From Chromobacterium sphagni (GTDB lineage: Bacteria > Pseudomonadota > Gammaproteobacteria > Burkholderiales > Chromobacteriaceae), in contig NZ_MKCT01000001.1 in the NCBI RefSeq assembly GCF_001855555.1, positions 930,001 to 994,000 of the forward strand: a stretch of 64,000 bases of DNA, read 5' to 3'. The position numbers were made by a program, and so were the translations under genes. The notes beneath the pieces are model-generated. The model made no database searches. It was not told the origin of the DNA and saw only the letters and a list, made by a program, of their open reading frames with translations. This document shows, in pieces, positions 48,141-57,522 of this stretch (position 1 is its first letter; every line of letters starts with the position of its first letter).

Positions 48141-49178
48141 ATGGAAATTTCCGAGCTCCTGGCTTTTACCGTCAAGAACAAGGCTTCCGACCTGCACTTG
48201 TCGGCGGGCCTGCCGCCGATGATACGGGTGAACGGCGATATCCGCCGCATCAATCTGCCGCCGTTGGACCACCATGACGTGCACGACATGGTGTATGACA
48301 TCATGAACGACTACCAGCGCAAGATCTTCGAAGACGTCTACGAGTGCGACTTTTCGTTCGAGCTGCCCGGCATCGCCCGCTTCCGCGTCAACGCCTTCGT
48401 GCAGAACCGCGGCATGGCCTCGGTGTTCCGGGTGATTCCCAGCAAGGTGCTGTCGCTGGAGCAATTGGCGGCGCCCAAGATCTTCCAGGATATCGCCGGC
48501 TACCCGCGCGGCCTGGTGCTGGTGACCGGTCCCACCGGTTCCGGCAAGTCCACCACGCTGGCGGCGATGATAGACTATGTCAACGAAAACGACTTCTCGC
48601 ACATTCTTACTGTGGAAGATCCGATCGAATTCGTCCACGAAAGCAAGAAAAGCCTGGTCAACCAGCGCGAACTGGGCCTGCAGACCCAAAGCTTCGCCAA
48701 CGCGCTGAAAAGCGCGCTGCGCGAAGACCCCGACGTGATCCTGGTGGGCGAGCTGCGCGATCTGGAAACCATACGGCTGGCGCTGACCGCGGCTGAAACC
48801 GGCCACCTGGTGTTCGGCACGCTGCACACCAGCAGCGCGGCCAAGACCATAGACCGCATCGTCGACGTGTTTCCGGCCGGCGAGAAGGAAATGGTGCGTT
48901 CGATGCTGTCGGAGTCGGTGCGGGCGGTGATTGCCCAGACCCTGCTGAAAACCAAGGACGGCCAGGGCCGGGTGGCGGCGCACGAGATCATGATAGGCAC
49001 GCCGGCGATCCGCAACCTGATCCGCGAAAACAAGATCGCGCAGATCAACTCGATGATACAGACCGGGCAGCAGCACGGCATGCAAACCCTGGACCAGTGT
49101 CTGGCGGATCTGGTCCGGCGCAATATGGTCTCGCCGGGCGAAGCCCGCGCCAAGGCCAGCAACAAAGACTCGTTCTGA
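48141..49178 (+). CDS. pilT: Type IV pilus retraction ATPase PilT
   Basis: A 345-residue hexameric ATPase. The PAS-like N-terminal domain (ISELLAFTVKNKASDLHLSAGLPPMIR) is followed by Walker A GPTGSGKSTT, the Asp box (TVEDPIEFVHES), the Walker B region (DPDVILVGELRD) and the His box (GHLVFGTLHTSS). It powers retraction, twitching motility and DNA uptake. ATG at 48141 with GGAG upstream; the frame to 48069 is not PilT. pilU follows after 95 bases. Confidence 0.97.
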   Translation: MEISELLAFTVKNKASDLHLSAGLPPMIRVNGDIRRINLPPLDHHDVHDMVYDIMNDYQRKIFEDVYECDFSFELPGIARFRVNAFVQNRGMASVFRVIPSKVLSLEQLAAPKIFQDIAGYPRGLVLVTGPTGSGKSTTLAAMIDYVNENDFSHILTVEDPIEFVHESKKSLVNQRELGLQTQSFANALKSALREDPDVILVGELRDLETIRLALTAAETGHLVFGTLHTSSAAKTIDRIVDVFPAGEKEMVRSMLSESVRAVIAQTLLKTKDGQGRVAAHEIMIGTPAIRNLIRENKIAQINSMIQTGQQHGMQTLDQCLADLVRRNMVSPGEARAKASNKDSF

Positions 49179-49273
49179 GCCGCGCTTTTGGCAGAAAGCC
49201 ACGGCTACAATCGCCTGCTGCGCGCGGCGTTAGCAGGCTAGACTGGAAGCAGCCCACGCAGGATTAAGCCGCC

Positions 49274-50410
49274 ATGGAAAAAGACCAGGCATCCAAATTC
49301 ATTCATGATCTGCTGAAGCATGCCATCGGCAAGAATGCCTCCGACATTTTCATTTCCGCCGACTTTCCGCCGGCGATGAAGATAGACGGCAAGATCACCC
49401 CGGTGGCGCCGCAGCCGTTGTCCGCCCAGCAGAGCAAGGAACTGGTGCGCGCCATCATGAACGACCGCCAGACCGAGGAGTTCGAGGGCCGCAAGGAGGC
49501 CAATTTCGCGATCAATCCGCCCGGCGTCGGCCGTTTCCGCGTCAGCGCCTTCGTGCAGCAGGGCACCGTGGGCATGGTGCTGCGCAAGATCAACACCGAC
49601 ATCCCCAACTTCGACCAGCTCACCCTGCCGGAGGTGCTGAAGGACATCGCGCTGATCAAGCGCGGGCTGGTGATCTTCGTCGGCGGCACCGGCTCCGGCA
49701 AGTCCACCTCGCTGGCGGCGCTGGTGGACTGGCGCAACACGAACAACCAGGACCACATCATCACGGTCGAGGACCCGATCGAGTACGTGCACACCCACAA
49801 GAAGTCCATCGTCACCCAGCGCGAGATCGGCGTCGACACCGACAACTGGGAGGTGGCGCTGAAGAACACGCTGCGTCAGGCGCCGGACGTGATCATGATG
49901 GGCGAGATCCGCGACCGTGAAACCATGGCCTACGGCCTGCAGTTCGCCGAAACCGGCCACCTGTGCCTGGCCACGCTGCACGCCAACAACGCCAACCAGG
50001 CGCTGGACCGCATCCTCAACTTCTTTCCGGAGGAGCGCCACCAGCAGGTGCTGATGGATTTGTCGCTGAACATGCGCTCCATCATTTCGCAGCGGCTGGT
50101 GCCGCATAAATCGGGCCGCGGCCGGGTGGCGGCGGTGGAGATCCTGCTCAACAGCCCGCTGGTGTCTGACATGGTGTTCAAGGGCGAGATCGCTGGCCTG
50201 AAGGAAGTGATGTCGCGCTCGCGCGAGGCCGGCATGCAAACCTTCGACCAGTCGCTGTTCGAGCTGTTCGAGGCCGATCTGATCACTTACGAGGACGCGC
50301 TGCGCAACGCCGACTCCATCAACGACCTGCGCTTGAGAATCAAGCTCTACAGCGAAAGCGGCCGCAACCGCGACCCGCTGGAAGGCATCGACCACCTGGA
50401 TATAGTCTGA
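49274..50410 (+). CDS. pilU: PilT-like accessory retraction ATPase PilU
   Basis: A 378-residue PilT paralogue. It has Walker A GGTGSGKSTS, Asp box TVEDPIEYVHTHKKSIV, DVIMMGEIRDRE and the His box GHLCLATLHANNANQ, plus the longer C-terminal tail of PilU (SESGRNRDPLEGIDHLDIV). It supports PilT-dependent retraction. The upstream region carries a 14-base element that recurs before the second receiver-TPR gene. Confidence 0.95.
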   Translation: MEKDQASKFIHDLLKHAIGKNASDIFISADFPPAMKIDGKITPVAPQPLSAQQSKELVRAIMNDRQTEEFEGRKEANFAINPPGVGRFRVSAFVQQGTVGMVLRKINTDIPNFDQLTLPEVLKDIALIKRGLVIFVGGTGSGKSTSLAALVDWRNTNNQDHIITVEDPIEYVHTHKKSIVTQREIGVDTDNWEVALKNTLRQAPDVIMMGEIRDRETMAYGLQFAETGHLCLATLHANNANQALDRILNFFPEERHQQVLMDLSLNMRSIISQRLVPHKSGRGRVAAVEILLNSPLVSDMVFKGEIAGLKEVMSRSREAGMQTFDQSLFELFEADLITYEDALRNADSINDLRLRIKLYSESGRNRDPLEGIDHLDIV

Positions 50411-50434
50411 ACTGGCGCCACGCCATAGCCCATC

Positions 50435-52048
50435 ATGCATTTTGACGCCAATACCACCGTACTCATCATCGAAGATTCCCACACCGTGCGCCAGGGTCTG
50501 CGCACCATGCTGTCCATGGCCGGAGTGACCCGCTCGGAGGCCGTCAGCAACGCCAGCGAGGCGCGCAACCGCCTGCGCGGCAAGCCGTACGACGTCGTGC
50601 TGTGCGACTACAATCTGGGCGAGGGCATGGACGGCCAGGAGCTGCTGGAGGCGATGCGCAAGAGCGGCAACCTGCCGCTGTCCACCATCTGGATCATGAT
50701 CACCGGCGAGCGCCACTACGAAAGAGTGGTGGCCGCCGCCGAAATGGCGCCGGACGACTACATCCTCAAACCGTTCGCCTCGCAGCTGCTGCTGGACCGG
50801 ATGAGCCTGGCCGGCCAGCGCAAGGCTTTCCTCGCGCCGGCGCACAAGCTGCTGTCCGCCGGCAAGGTGGAGCAGGCGATCCAGGTGCTGCAGCAACTGG
50901 CGCGCGAAACCTCCAACGCGCAATACCGGCTGGACGCGCAGCGGCTCGCCGCCGAGCTGCTGGTCAACGAAGGCCGCCAGGGCGAGGCGCTGTCGATCTA
51001 CCAGGAGCTGCTGACCCAGCGGGTGATTCCCTGGGCCAAGATGGGGGTGGCGCGCATCGTCGCCGAGCAGGGCGAGAGCCAGGAGTCCAATGCGCTGCTG
51101 CGAGAGATCATCGCCGACGCGCCGCGCTATACCGACGCCTATGACCTGCTGGCGCAAAACCTGATCGACGAGGGCCAGTACCAGACCGCCGCCATCGTGC
51201 TGGAAAAGGCGGTGGCCATCTCGCCGCGCAACTTCAACCGGCTCAAGAGCTGCGGCACCGCGCTGTTGCGCTGCGGCGACGCCACCAAAGCGGCCGATTA
51301 TCTGCAGCGGGCGGTGGAGGTGGGGCGCAACAACAATTTCTTCGGCCCCGACGTGCTGGTGGACCTGCTGCAGGCTTACAGCGAAAGCGGCCAGACCCAA
51401 CATCTGGACCGGCTGCAGGCGGAAATCTCCAGCCGGATGGACGAGCTGCCCGGCGGCCAACTGACCATGGCGGTGTGCCGCGCGCTGACTGCGCTGGCGC
51501 AGAAGCGCCCCAGCGACGCGCTGGCCCAGCTGCAATCGGTGGCGGAGCACTTGCGCGCGCGGGAAACCGACTTCCCCAGCGCGCAGCGCTTCCTCGCCGC
51601 CGCGGTGCGGCTGACCGCCGAGCAAAGCAATGAGCTGCCGCAGCAGTGGGCGCACAGCATCGCGCTGCGTTTCGCCGACGGCCGCCATGAGCTGGGCACG
51701 CTGCTGGAGATCGCCCACAAGCACGAGGCCTGCCATGGCGCCATCGAAACCGCCTACGACATGCTGCAGACCGAAAGCAACAAGGCGGTGGAACTGGCCA
51801 GCACCGGCAAGCTGGAGGAGGCCGCCGCCATGCTCTACCTGTTGTCGCAGAATACGCTGAACGAACGCATCAGCATGAACGCCTGCGCGCTGCTGCTGCG
51901 CACTTGCGAAAGCCGCAGCAAGGCCGGCCAGCCATATCCCGAGGAGGACCGCCAGGTGCTGAAGCTGATGCACTGGCTGCCGCAGGACAACGAGCGGGTG
52001 CGCGGTTTCATCCGCCGCCATCAGGCGCTGGATCCGGAATGCGAATGA
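50435..52048 (+). CDS. Response regulator with receiver and TPR domains (copy 1)
   Basis: A 537-residue protein. Residues 8-120 form a receiver domain with Glu13-Asp14, phospho-acceptor Asp58 (VVLCDYNLG), Thr90 and Lys112 (DDYILKPF). The remaining about 400 residues are TPR-like helical repeats (IQVLQQLARETSN, GEALSIYQELLTQ, ALLREIIADAPRYTDAYDLLAQNLIDEGQYQTAAIVLEKAV). No DNA-binding or catalytic output domain follows, so the output is protein contact, as in Vibrio VieB-like proteins. It starts 24 bases after pilU and is a full-length paralogue of the next gene. Confidence 0.9.
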   Translation: MHFDANTTVLIIEDSHTVRQGLRTMLSMAGVTRSEAVSNASEARNRLRGKPYDVVLCDYNLGEGMDGQELLEAMRKSGNLPLSTIWIMITGERHYERVVAAAEMAPDDYILKPFASQLLLDRMSLAGQRKAFLAPAHKLLSAGKVEQAIQVLQQLARETSNAQYRLDAQRLAAELLVNEGRQGEALSIYQELLTQRVIPWAKMGVARIVAEQGESQESNALLREIIADAPRYTDAYDLLAQNLIDEGQYQTAAIVLEKAVAISPRNFNRLKSCGTALLRCGDATKAADYLQRAVEVGRNNNFFGPDVLVDLLQAYSESGQTQHLDRLQAEISSRMDELPGGQLTMAVCRALTALAQKRPSDALAQLQSVAEHLRARETDFPSAQRFLAAAVRLTAEQSNELPQQWAHSIALRFADGRHELGTLLEIAHKHEACHGAIETAYDMLQTESNKAVELASTGKLEEAAAMLYLLSQNTLNERISMNACALLLRTCESRSKAGQPYPEEDRQVLKLMHWLPQDNERVRGFIRRHQALDPECE

Positions 52049-52162
52049 GCGCGCCGCCGCGACGCGGCAGGCTAGACTGGTAACAACGCAGGCCGGGGTC
52101 GCCCGGCTGCCGCCATCCAACCCCGCCGCGGCCGCTGGCCGCCGGCCCCCGCGAGGCTGCCC

Positions 52163-53776
52163 ATGGCTTTCAGCGCGAACACCACGGTATTGATCGTCGA
52201 CGATGCGCTGACCATGGCGCAGGGCATCCGCGCCATCCTGGCGATGGCCGGGGTCACCCAGTCGGAAACCGCCAGCCACGCCGGCGAGGCGAGCAACCGG
52301 CTGCGCAGCAAGCGCTTCGACGTGGTGTTGTGCGACTACAACCTGGGCAAGGGCATGAATGGCCAGGAGCTGCTGGAGGCGATGCGCAAGAGCGGCACGC
52401 TGCCCTTGTCGACGCTGTGGGTGATGATCACCGGCGAGCGCAACTACACCCAGGTGGTGAGCGCCGCGGAAATGGTGCCCGACGACTACATCCTCAAGCC
52501 TTTCACCTCGCAGCAGCTGCTGGACCGTCTGGAACTGGCCGTCCAGCGCAAGGCCTTCCTCGCGCCGGCGCACAAGCTGCTGGACAAGGGCAAAACGGAG
52601 CAGGCGATCCAGGCGCTGCAGGAGCTGGCGCAGCAGGCCGACAACCGCCAGAGCCGGCTCGGCGCGCTGCGGCTGCGCGCCGAGCTGATGGTGCGCGAAG
52701 GCCAGTACGAGCAGGCGCTGCGGATTTATCAGGGGCTGCTGGAGCAGGACGAGATTCCCTGGGCCAAGATGGGCGTGGCGCGCATCTTGTCCGAGCAGGG
52801 CGACAGCCCCCAGTCCAACGCGCTGCTGGACGAGGTGATCGCCATCGCGCCGCGCTACACCGAAGCCTACGATCTGCTGGCGCAGAACATGATAGACGAC
52901 GGCGCTTACCAGGAAGCCGCCGCGGTGCTGGAAAAGGCGGTGGGCATCTCGCCGCGCAATTTCACCCGCTTGCACAGTTACGGCAACGCGCTGCTGCGCA
53001 GCGGCGAGGCTGCCAAGGCGGTCGATCAGCTGCAGCGCGCGGTGGACATCGGCCGCCACAACAGCTTCTTCGGTCCGGAAGTGCTGGTCGACCTGATGCA
53101 GGCGCGCAGCGAAAGCGGCCAAATCCAGCAGATGGACCGGCTGCAGAACGAAATTTCCACCCAGCTGGGCAAGCGGCCCGGCGGACAGCTGATGCTGGCG
53201 GTGTGCCGGGCGATGGCCGCGTTGGCGCAGCAGCGGCCGGAGCAGGCGTTGAGCCAGCTGGAGGAAGGAGCGGAATGGCTGCGCGCGGCGGAGACCGACT
53301 TCGACAGCGCCCTGCGCTTTCTGGCGGCGACGGCGCGGTTGCCGTCCGGTCACGGCGCGGAACAGGCGCCGCAATGGGCGCACACTATCGCGCTGCGTTT
53401 CGCCGACGGCCGCCACGAGCTCGGCAGCCTGCAGGAGGCCGCGCGCCAGCATCCGGCCTGCCTGCAGTCGATCAAGACCGCCTACGAGCAGTTGCAGGGC
53501 AAGAGCCAGGCGGCGCTGGAACAGGCCAATCAGGGACAGCTGGAGGCGGCGGCCGACATGCTGCACCGCGACGCGATGGCCACGCTCAACCAGCGGCTGG
53601 GCATGTATGGCTGCGCGATGCTGCTGCGCATCTGCGAAAACCGTCAGCAGGCGCAGCAAGACTATGCCGAGCCATTGCAGGCTTTGCGCCAGCTACTGCA
53701 ATGGTTGCCGCACGACAACGAACGGGTGCACGGCTTCGTCAGGCGGCGGCAGGCGCTGTTGCGCCACCACGAATGA
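52163..53776 (+). CDS. Response regulator with receiver and TPR domains (copy 2)
   Basis: A 537-residue paralogue of the preceding gene, equal in length and colinear throughout, so the pair arose by tandem duplication. The receiver keeps Asp13-Asp14, Asp58 (CDYNLG), Thr90 and Lys112; the acidic pocket is Asp-Asp here against Glu-Asp in copy 1. The TPR part includes ALRIYQGLLEQDEIPWAKMGVARIL, nearly the same as copy 1. Many substitutions between copies suggest different partners. It lies 115 bases after copy 1 and overlaps thpR (ATGA). Confidence 0.9.
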   Translation: MAFSANTTVLIVDDALTMAQGIRAILAMAGVTQSETASHAGEASNRLRSKRFDVVLCDYNLGKGMNGQELLEAMRKSGTLPLSTLWVMITGERNYTQVVSAAEMVPDDYILKPFTSQQLLDRLELAVQRKAFLAPAHKLLDKGKTEQAIQALQELAQQADNRQSRLGALRLRAELMVREGQYEQALRIYQGLLEQDEIPWAKMGVARILSEQGDSPQSNALLDEVIAIAPRYTEAYDLLAQNMIDDGAYQEAAAVLEKAVGISPRNFTRLHSYGNALLRSGEAAKAVDQLQRAVDIGRHNSFFGPEVLVDLMQARSESGQIQQMDRLQNEISTQLGKRPGGQLMLAVCRAMAALAQQRPEQALSQLEEGAEWLRAAETDFDSALRFLAATARLPSGHGAEQAPQWAHTIALRFADGRHELGSLQEAARQHPACLQSIKTAYEQLQGKSQAALEQANQGQLEAAADMLHRDAMATLNQRLGMYGCAMLLRICENRQQAQQDYAEPLQALRQLLQWLPHDNERVHGFVRRRQALLRHHE

Positions 53777-54315
53777 GGCCGGGCATGCGGGTCTTCTTCG
53801 CTTGCCTGCCGCCAGCCGACTGCCTGCCGCGGCTGGCGCAGTGGCAGGACGCCATGCATGTTCTGGCCGGCGGCCGCAAGCTGCCCTTGCCGCAGTTGCA
53901 TCTGACCCTGGCTTTTCTGGGCGAGGTCGGCCCGCTGGCGCTGCAGCGCGCCGCCGACTGCGCCGAACAGGCGGCGGCCAGCCTGCCCGACAGCCTGCTG
54001 CTGGATAGCTGCGGCAGCTGGGACAGCGGCATAGGCTGGTGCGGACCCGCCAGGTCCGATGCTGCGCTGCAGGCCTGGGTGTACCGTTTGCGGCGGGCGT
54101 TGCGCCTCGAGGGACTGGCGGTGGAAAACCGGCCCTACCAGCCGCATCTGACCCTGTTGCGCAAGCTGCAGCAGGCATTGCCGCCGCAGCCGCCGCAGCC
54201 GGTGCCGCTGTTGCGGCTGGAATTGCGCGAGGTGGCGCTGATCGCCTCCAGCCGGCGCGCCGACGGCGCAGGCCATCTCAGGCTGGATGGCTGGCGCCGC
54301 GCTCCCGGCAGTTGA
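53773..54315 (+). CDS. thpR: RNA 2',3'-cyclic phosphodiesterase (2H family, ThpR)
   Basis: A 180-residue 2H phosphoesterase. It has both H-x-T-x motifs, HLTLAFLG and HLTLLRK, and starts MRPGMRVFFACLPPAD. It hydrolyses 2',3'-cyclic phosphates at RNA ends; the older name is 2'-5' RNA ligase. The first ATG overlaps the stop of the second receiver-TPR gene; a second ATG at 53785 is possible. Converges on moaE. Confidence 0.94.
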   Translation: MRPGMRVFFACLPPADCLPRLAQWQDAMHVLAGGRKLPLPQLHLTLAFLGEVGPLALQRAADCAEQAAASLPDSLLLDSCGSWDSGIGWCGPARSDAALQAWVYRLRRALRLEGLAVENRPYQPHLTLLRKLQQALPPQPPQPVPLLRLELREVALIASSRRADGAGHLRLDGWRRAPGS

Positions 54316-54324
54316 CGGACAGGT

Positions 54325-54807
54325 TCAGCGGGGCTTCGCGCCGGCATCGGCGTCCCAGCGCGCCGCCGCCTGCGCGTCGCCGGCGCGCGCTTCCACCCAG
54401 TGGCGGCTGCCGTCGGCCAGGATTTCGCATTTCCAGAATGGCGCGTGCTGCTTCAGGTAGTCCATCAGGAAGTTGGCGGCTTCGAAGGCGTCGCGGCGGT
54501 GACTGCTGGCCGCCACCACCAGCACGATGGGCTCGCCCAGAGCCAGGCGGCCGACGCGGTGGATCAGCGTCACCCCTTTCAGCGACCAGCGTTGGCGCGC
54601 CTCGCAGACGATGCCGGCCAGCGCCTTTTCCGTCATGCCCGGATAATGCTCGAGCTCCAGCGCCACCACGTCCTGGCGGTCGCCGTAATCGCGCACTAGG
54701 CCGGTGAAGCTGACCACCGCGCCGCAGGCTGGGTTGGCGGACCAGCGCCTGACCTCGGCGCCGACGTCGAAATCCTCGACCTGCACCCGGATATGATTGA
54801 CCGCCAT
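54325..54807 (-). CDS. moaE: Molybdopterin synthase catalytic subunit
   Basis: A 160-residue large subunit that inserts sulfur carried by MoaD into precursor Z to make molybdopterin. Motifs: GAVVSFTGLVRDY, LELEHYPGMTEKAL, LIHRVGRLALGEPIVLVVAASSHRRDAFEA and LKQHAPFWKCEI with the catalytic Lys. One base separates it from the moaD stop. It supplies the cofactor needed by SorA in this window. Confidence 0.96.
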   Translation of the reverse strand: MAVNHIRVQVEDFDVGAEVRRWSANPACGAVVSFTGLVRDYGDRQDVVALELEHYPGMTEKALAGIVCEARQRWSLKGVTLIHRVGRLALGEPIVLVVAASSHRRDAFEAANFLMDYLKQHAPFWKCEILADGSRHWVEARAGDAQAAARWDADAGAKPR

Positions 54808-54808
54808 T

Positions 54809-55060
54809 TCAGCCTCCGGTCACCGGCGGGAATACCGCCACTTCGTCGCCATCGGCCAGCGGGGTGTCGCCGGTGGCCATGTCCTGGTTGACCGCCACCC
54901 GGAACGTCTGGCCGAGCGCCAGCGCGCGCGCCCACTCGCCGCCGCGCTGGCGCAATTCCGCCATCAGCTCGTCCACCGTGGCGGCCTCGCTGTCCAGCGT
55001 TTCCGCATCCAGGCCCAGCGCGTCGCGCAGCCGGGCGAAATACAGCATGTTCAATTGCAT
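54809..55060 (-). CDS. moaD: Molybdopterin synthase sulfur carrier subunit
   Basis: An 83-residue ubiquitin-like carrier. It starts MQLNMLYFARLRDALGLDAE and ends PPVTGG; the terminal Gly-Gly is adenylated and thiocarboxylated by MoeB. The middle VAVNQDMATGDTPLADGDEVAVFPPV is the standard MoaD hydrophobic face. First gene of a two-gene moaD-moaE operon. Confidence 0.96.
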   Translation of the reverse strand: MQLNMLYFARLRDALGLDAETLDSEAATVDELMAELRQRGGEWARALALGQTFRVAVNQDMATGDTPLADGDEVAVFPPVTGG

Positions 55061-55171
55061 CGCATGACCCTCCCTGGGTTGCCGCTTCGGCCGCGGCTTT
55101 CATTCATCAGGCAGTGTAAGCAATCGGCGCCGGCCGGCCAATGCCGATGCGGTGGGAGCGGCTGGCGGCGC

Positions 55172-56047
55172 TCAGGGTTTGGGCGGATGGTCGCGCAGAG
55201 GGTCGAACCACATCGACTTGTCGCTCAGCGGCGCGCTGTCGGGCAGCAGCGGGTTGGAGAGGGGAATCAGGCGGCGTTCGCTCATCTTCGCCTGGCGCAG
55301 CACGTCGCGGTGGTATTTCCAGAAGATGGCGTCGAAGCTGCCGTCGGCGCGCATCCGCGCCAGTCCCAGCCGCAAGCGCTCCGCCAGCAATGGATTGTTG
55401 CGGTTGCAGAAGAAGTAGTAGGGCCAGGGGTAATAGAACAGCAGATGCTGCTCGACTTCGAGATTAGGATATTCGCTGTGGAAGCGCTGGTATTCGTCGA
55501 ATATTTCCAGCACGCTGCGCGGAAACAGGTCGAAGCGGTGGTGGCTGAGCATGCCGAACAGCTTGTCGTAGCGGCCGGTGCTGACCTGGATGTCAGCGGC
55601 CTGGTAGACCTGGATGTCGCCCCAGCCCTTGCCCTGGCCCACCAGGAAACGGCCTAGGTCGGAGCGGCTCCGCACCTGGTCGAACTCCTCCTGGCGCTTG
55701 CCGTCTATCAGCGCGATGCGATAGCCGAGCAAGCCTTTGCGCAAATCCACCCGTACCGGCCGCAGATGCAGTTCCCGCTCGTCCGAGGTGGAGCTCCAGG
55801 CGACATTGATGGCATTGCCTTGCCGCAATTCCACCAAGGCGCGGTCCTCGTCCATCGGCCAGCCGCTGGCTTGCAGCGAGTAGGGGCCATAGCTGTCGAC
55901 GGTCTTGTCCAGCGCGGTGCGCAGGATTTCCCGGATATCGTCGTAGCGGAGGTCGCTTGCGCTTTCGCCGGCGGGATAAACCACTCTCATGGCTTCGGCC
56001 GCGTGGCCGGCCTGAGCCAGGCAGAACAGTAATAGCCACTTCCACAT
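55172..56047 (-). CDS. Orphan periplasmic solute-binding protein, family 3-like
   Basis: A 291-residue exported protein (signal MWKWLLLFCLAQAGHA) with the pattern of family 3 solute-binding proteins: an N-terminal lobe (MRVVYPAGESASDLRYDDIREILRTAL), WPMDEDRALVELRQGNAINVAW, a hinge region around GRFLVGQGKGWGDIQVYQAADIQV, and a C-terminal lobe with PLLAERLRLGLARMRADGSFDAIFWKY. No permease or ATPase gene is nearby. Ligand unknown; it may be a sensor-associated or moonlighting binding protein. Confidence 0.82.
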   Translation of the reverse strand: MWKWLLLFCLAQAGHAAEAMRVVYPAGESASDLRYDDIREILRTALDKTVDSYGPYSLQASGWPMDEDRALVELRQGNAINVAWSSTSDERELHLRPVRVDLRKGLLGYRIALIDGKRQEEFDQVRSRSDLGRFLVGQGKGWGDIQVYQAADIQVSTGRYDKLFGMLSHHRFDLFPRSVLEIFDEYQRFHSEYPNLEVEQHLLFYYPWPYYFFCNRNNPLLAERLRLGLARMRADGSFDAIFWKYHRDVLRQAKMSERRLIPLSNPLLPDSAPLSDKSMWFDPLRDHPPKP

Positions 56048-56375
56048 CGCCGTGTCCCCTATCCCGCCATCCACTTAATTTAGCACAGCCGCTCCGGGCC
56101 GCCGGCTGGCCGCGCAAGCAGGTTTTGCAACAGCGATAGCGCTGGCTTCAAGATGGCCGCGGAATAAAAAAACCCGCCTTGGCGGCGGGTCGGGTAATCA
56201 GCATGGGTTTGGCTGGCCTGAACTGGCGGCTATTGCCGCGGTGGTCCGGCAAGCAAAATTGTCATGCAAACCCCTTTCCTGAAATGACAAATGAATTATT
56301 GCAGTGGGCGGCGCGGCTTGCAAGGCGTTTTACATGCCGATTACATATCGGCGCCGCATCCATCGTCATGCAGGC
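56048..56375. other. Region between the solute-binding protein and fba
   Basis: About 330 bases with no gene. The terminator at 56166-56190 is described separately. The part from 56190 to 56375, after the fba stop on the minus strand, contains no hairpin I would call. Confidence 0.5.
56166..56190 (-). terminator. Rho-independent terminator downstream of fba
   Basis: ACCCGCC / GGCGGGT, 7 bp with a 5-base loop, followed on the minus strand by a run of T's (TTTTTTTATT). It is 186 bases past the fba stop. Confidence 0.75.
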
Positions 56376-57440
56376 TCAGCGCACGATTTGCGAGAGTTCG
56401 CCCTTCAGGTATTTATTGGCCATGGTGTCCAGATTGATGGCTTTGATCTTGCTGGCCTGGCCGGCGGCGCCAAAAGCCTCGTAGCGGGCGATGCAGATGT
56501 CGCGCATCGCCTCTATGGTCTTGGTCAGGTATTTGCGCGGGTCGAATTCAGCCGGGTTTTCCGCCAGGAAGCGGCGGATGGCGCCGGTGGAGGCCAGGCG
56601 CAGATCGGTGTCGATGTTCACCTTGCGCACGCCATGCTTGATGCCTTCGACAATCTCTTCCACCGGCACGCCGTAGGTCTCGCCCAGATGGCCGCCGTGC
56701 TGGTTGATGATCTGCAGCCATTCCTGCGGCACGCTGGAGGAGCCGTGCATCACCAGGTGGGTGTTGGGAATGCGGGCGTGGATTTCCTTGATGCGGTCGA
56801 TGCGCAGCACGTCGCCGGTGGGCTTCTTGCTGAATTTGTAGGCGCCGTGGCTGGTGCCGATGGCGATGGCCAGCGCGTCCACGCCGGTATCCTTGACGAA
56901 GCGGGCGGCCTCTTCCGGGTCGGTCAACAGCTGGCTGTGGTCCAGCACGCCCTCGGCGCCGACGCCGTCTTCCTCGCCAGCCATGCCGGTTTCGAGGCTA
57001 CCCAGGCAGCCGATTTCGCCTTCCACCGACACGCCGCAGGCGTGGGCGAAGCCGACCACGGTGCGGGTGACGCCGACGTTGTAGTCGTAGTCGGCCGGGG
57101 TCTTGCCGTCGGATTTCAGCGAACCGTCCATCATCACCGAGCTGAAGCCCAGCTGGATCGAGCGCTGGCAGACGTCCGGGCTGGTGCCGTGGTCCTGGTG
57201 CATCACCACCGGGATGTGGGGGAATTCTTCGATCGCCGCCAGGATCATGTGGCGCAGGAAGGGGGCGCCGGCGTATTTGCGGGCGCCGGCCGAAGCCTGC
57301 ACGATCACCGGGGCGTCGACCTTGTCGGCCGCTTCCATGATGGCGCGCATCTGCTCCAGATTGTTGACGTTGAAGGCCGGCAGGCCGTAGCTGTACTCGG
57401 CAGCGTGGTCCAGCAGCTGACGCATAGAAACGAGTGCCAT
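56376..57440 (-). CDS. fba: Class II fructose-bisphosphate aldolase
   Basis: A 354-residue zinc aldolase that splits fructose 1,6-bisphosphate into the two triose phosphates, or the reverse. Motifs: [23 protein letters not shown] (zinc His), [48 protein letters not shown] and [13 protein letters not shown], then [11 protein letters not shown]. The start is MALVSMRQ at 57440 (the frame to 57455 has no support). Downstream partner of gap-pgk across the LysE gene. Confidence 0.97.
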   Translation of the reverse strand: MALVSMRQLLDHAAEYSYGLPAFNVNNLEQMRAIMEAADKVDAPVIVQASAGARKYAGAPFLRHMILAAIEEFPHIPVVMHQDHGTSPDVCQRSIQLGFSSVMMDGSLKSDGKTPADYDYNVGVTRTVVGFAHACGVSVEGEIGCLGSLETGMAGEEDGVGAEGVLDHSQLLTDPEEAARFVKDTGVDALAIAIGTSHGAYKFSKKPTGDVLRIDRIKEIHARIPNTHLVMHGSSSVPQEWLQIINQHGGHLGETYGVPVEEIVEGIKHGVRKVNIDTDLRLASTGAIRRFLAENPAEFDPRKYLTKTIEAMRDICIARYEAFGAAGQASKIKAINLDTMANKYLKGELSQIVR

Positions 57441-57484
57441 GAATTTCTCCCTCATGGGCTCCGCTCGCGGCGGAGCCTGTTTGC

Positions 57485-57518
57485 AAAAAACGGGGCGGCC
57501 GGCATGGCGCCGGCCGCC
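57485..57518 (-). terminator. Rho-independent terminator of the LysE-family gene
   Basis: GGCGGCCGG / CCGGCCGCC, 9 bp, followed on the minus strand by CCCG and six T's, immediately after the stop at 57523. Confidence 0.85.
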
Positions 57519-57522
57519 GGAA

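Noticed and set aside
49238-53659. A 1473-codon open frame on the minus strand opposite pilU and both receiver-TPR genes
   Set aside because: It is a codon-bias shadow in GC-rich DNA: His/Arg/Gln-rich low-complexity translation with no domain, while the plus strand encodes clear PilU and receiver proteins.
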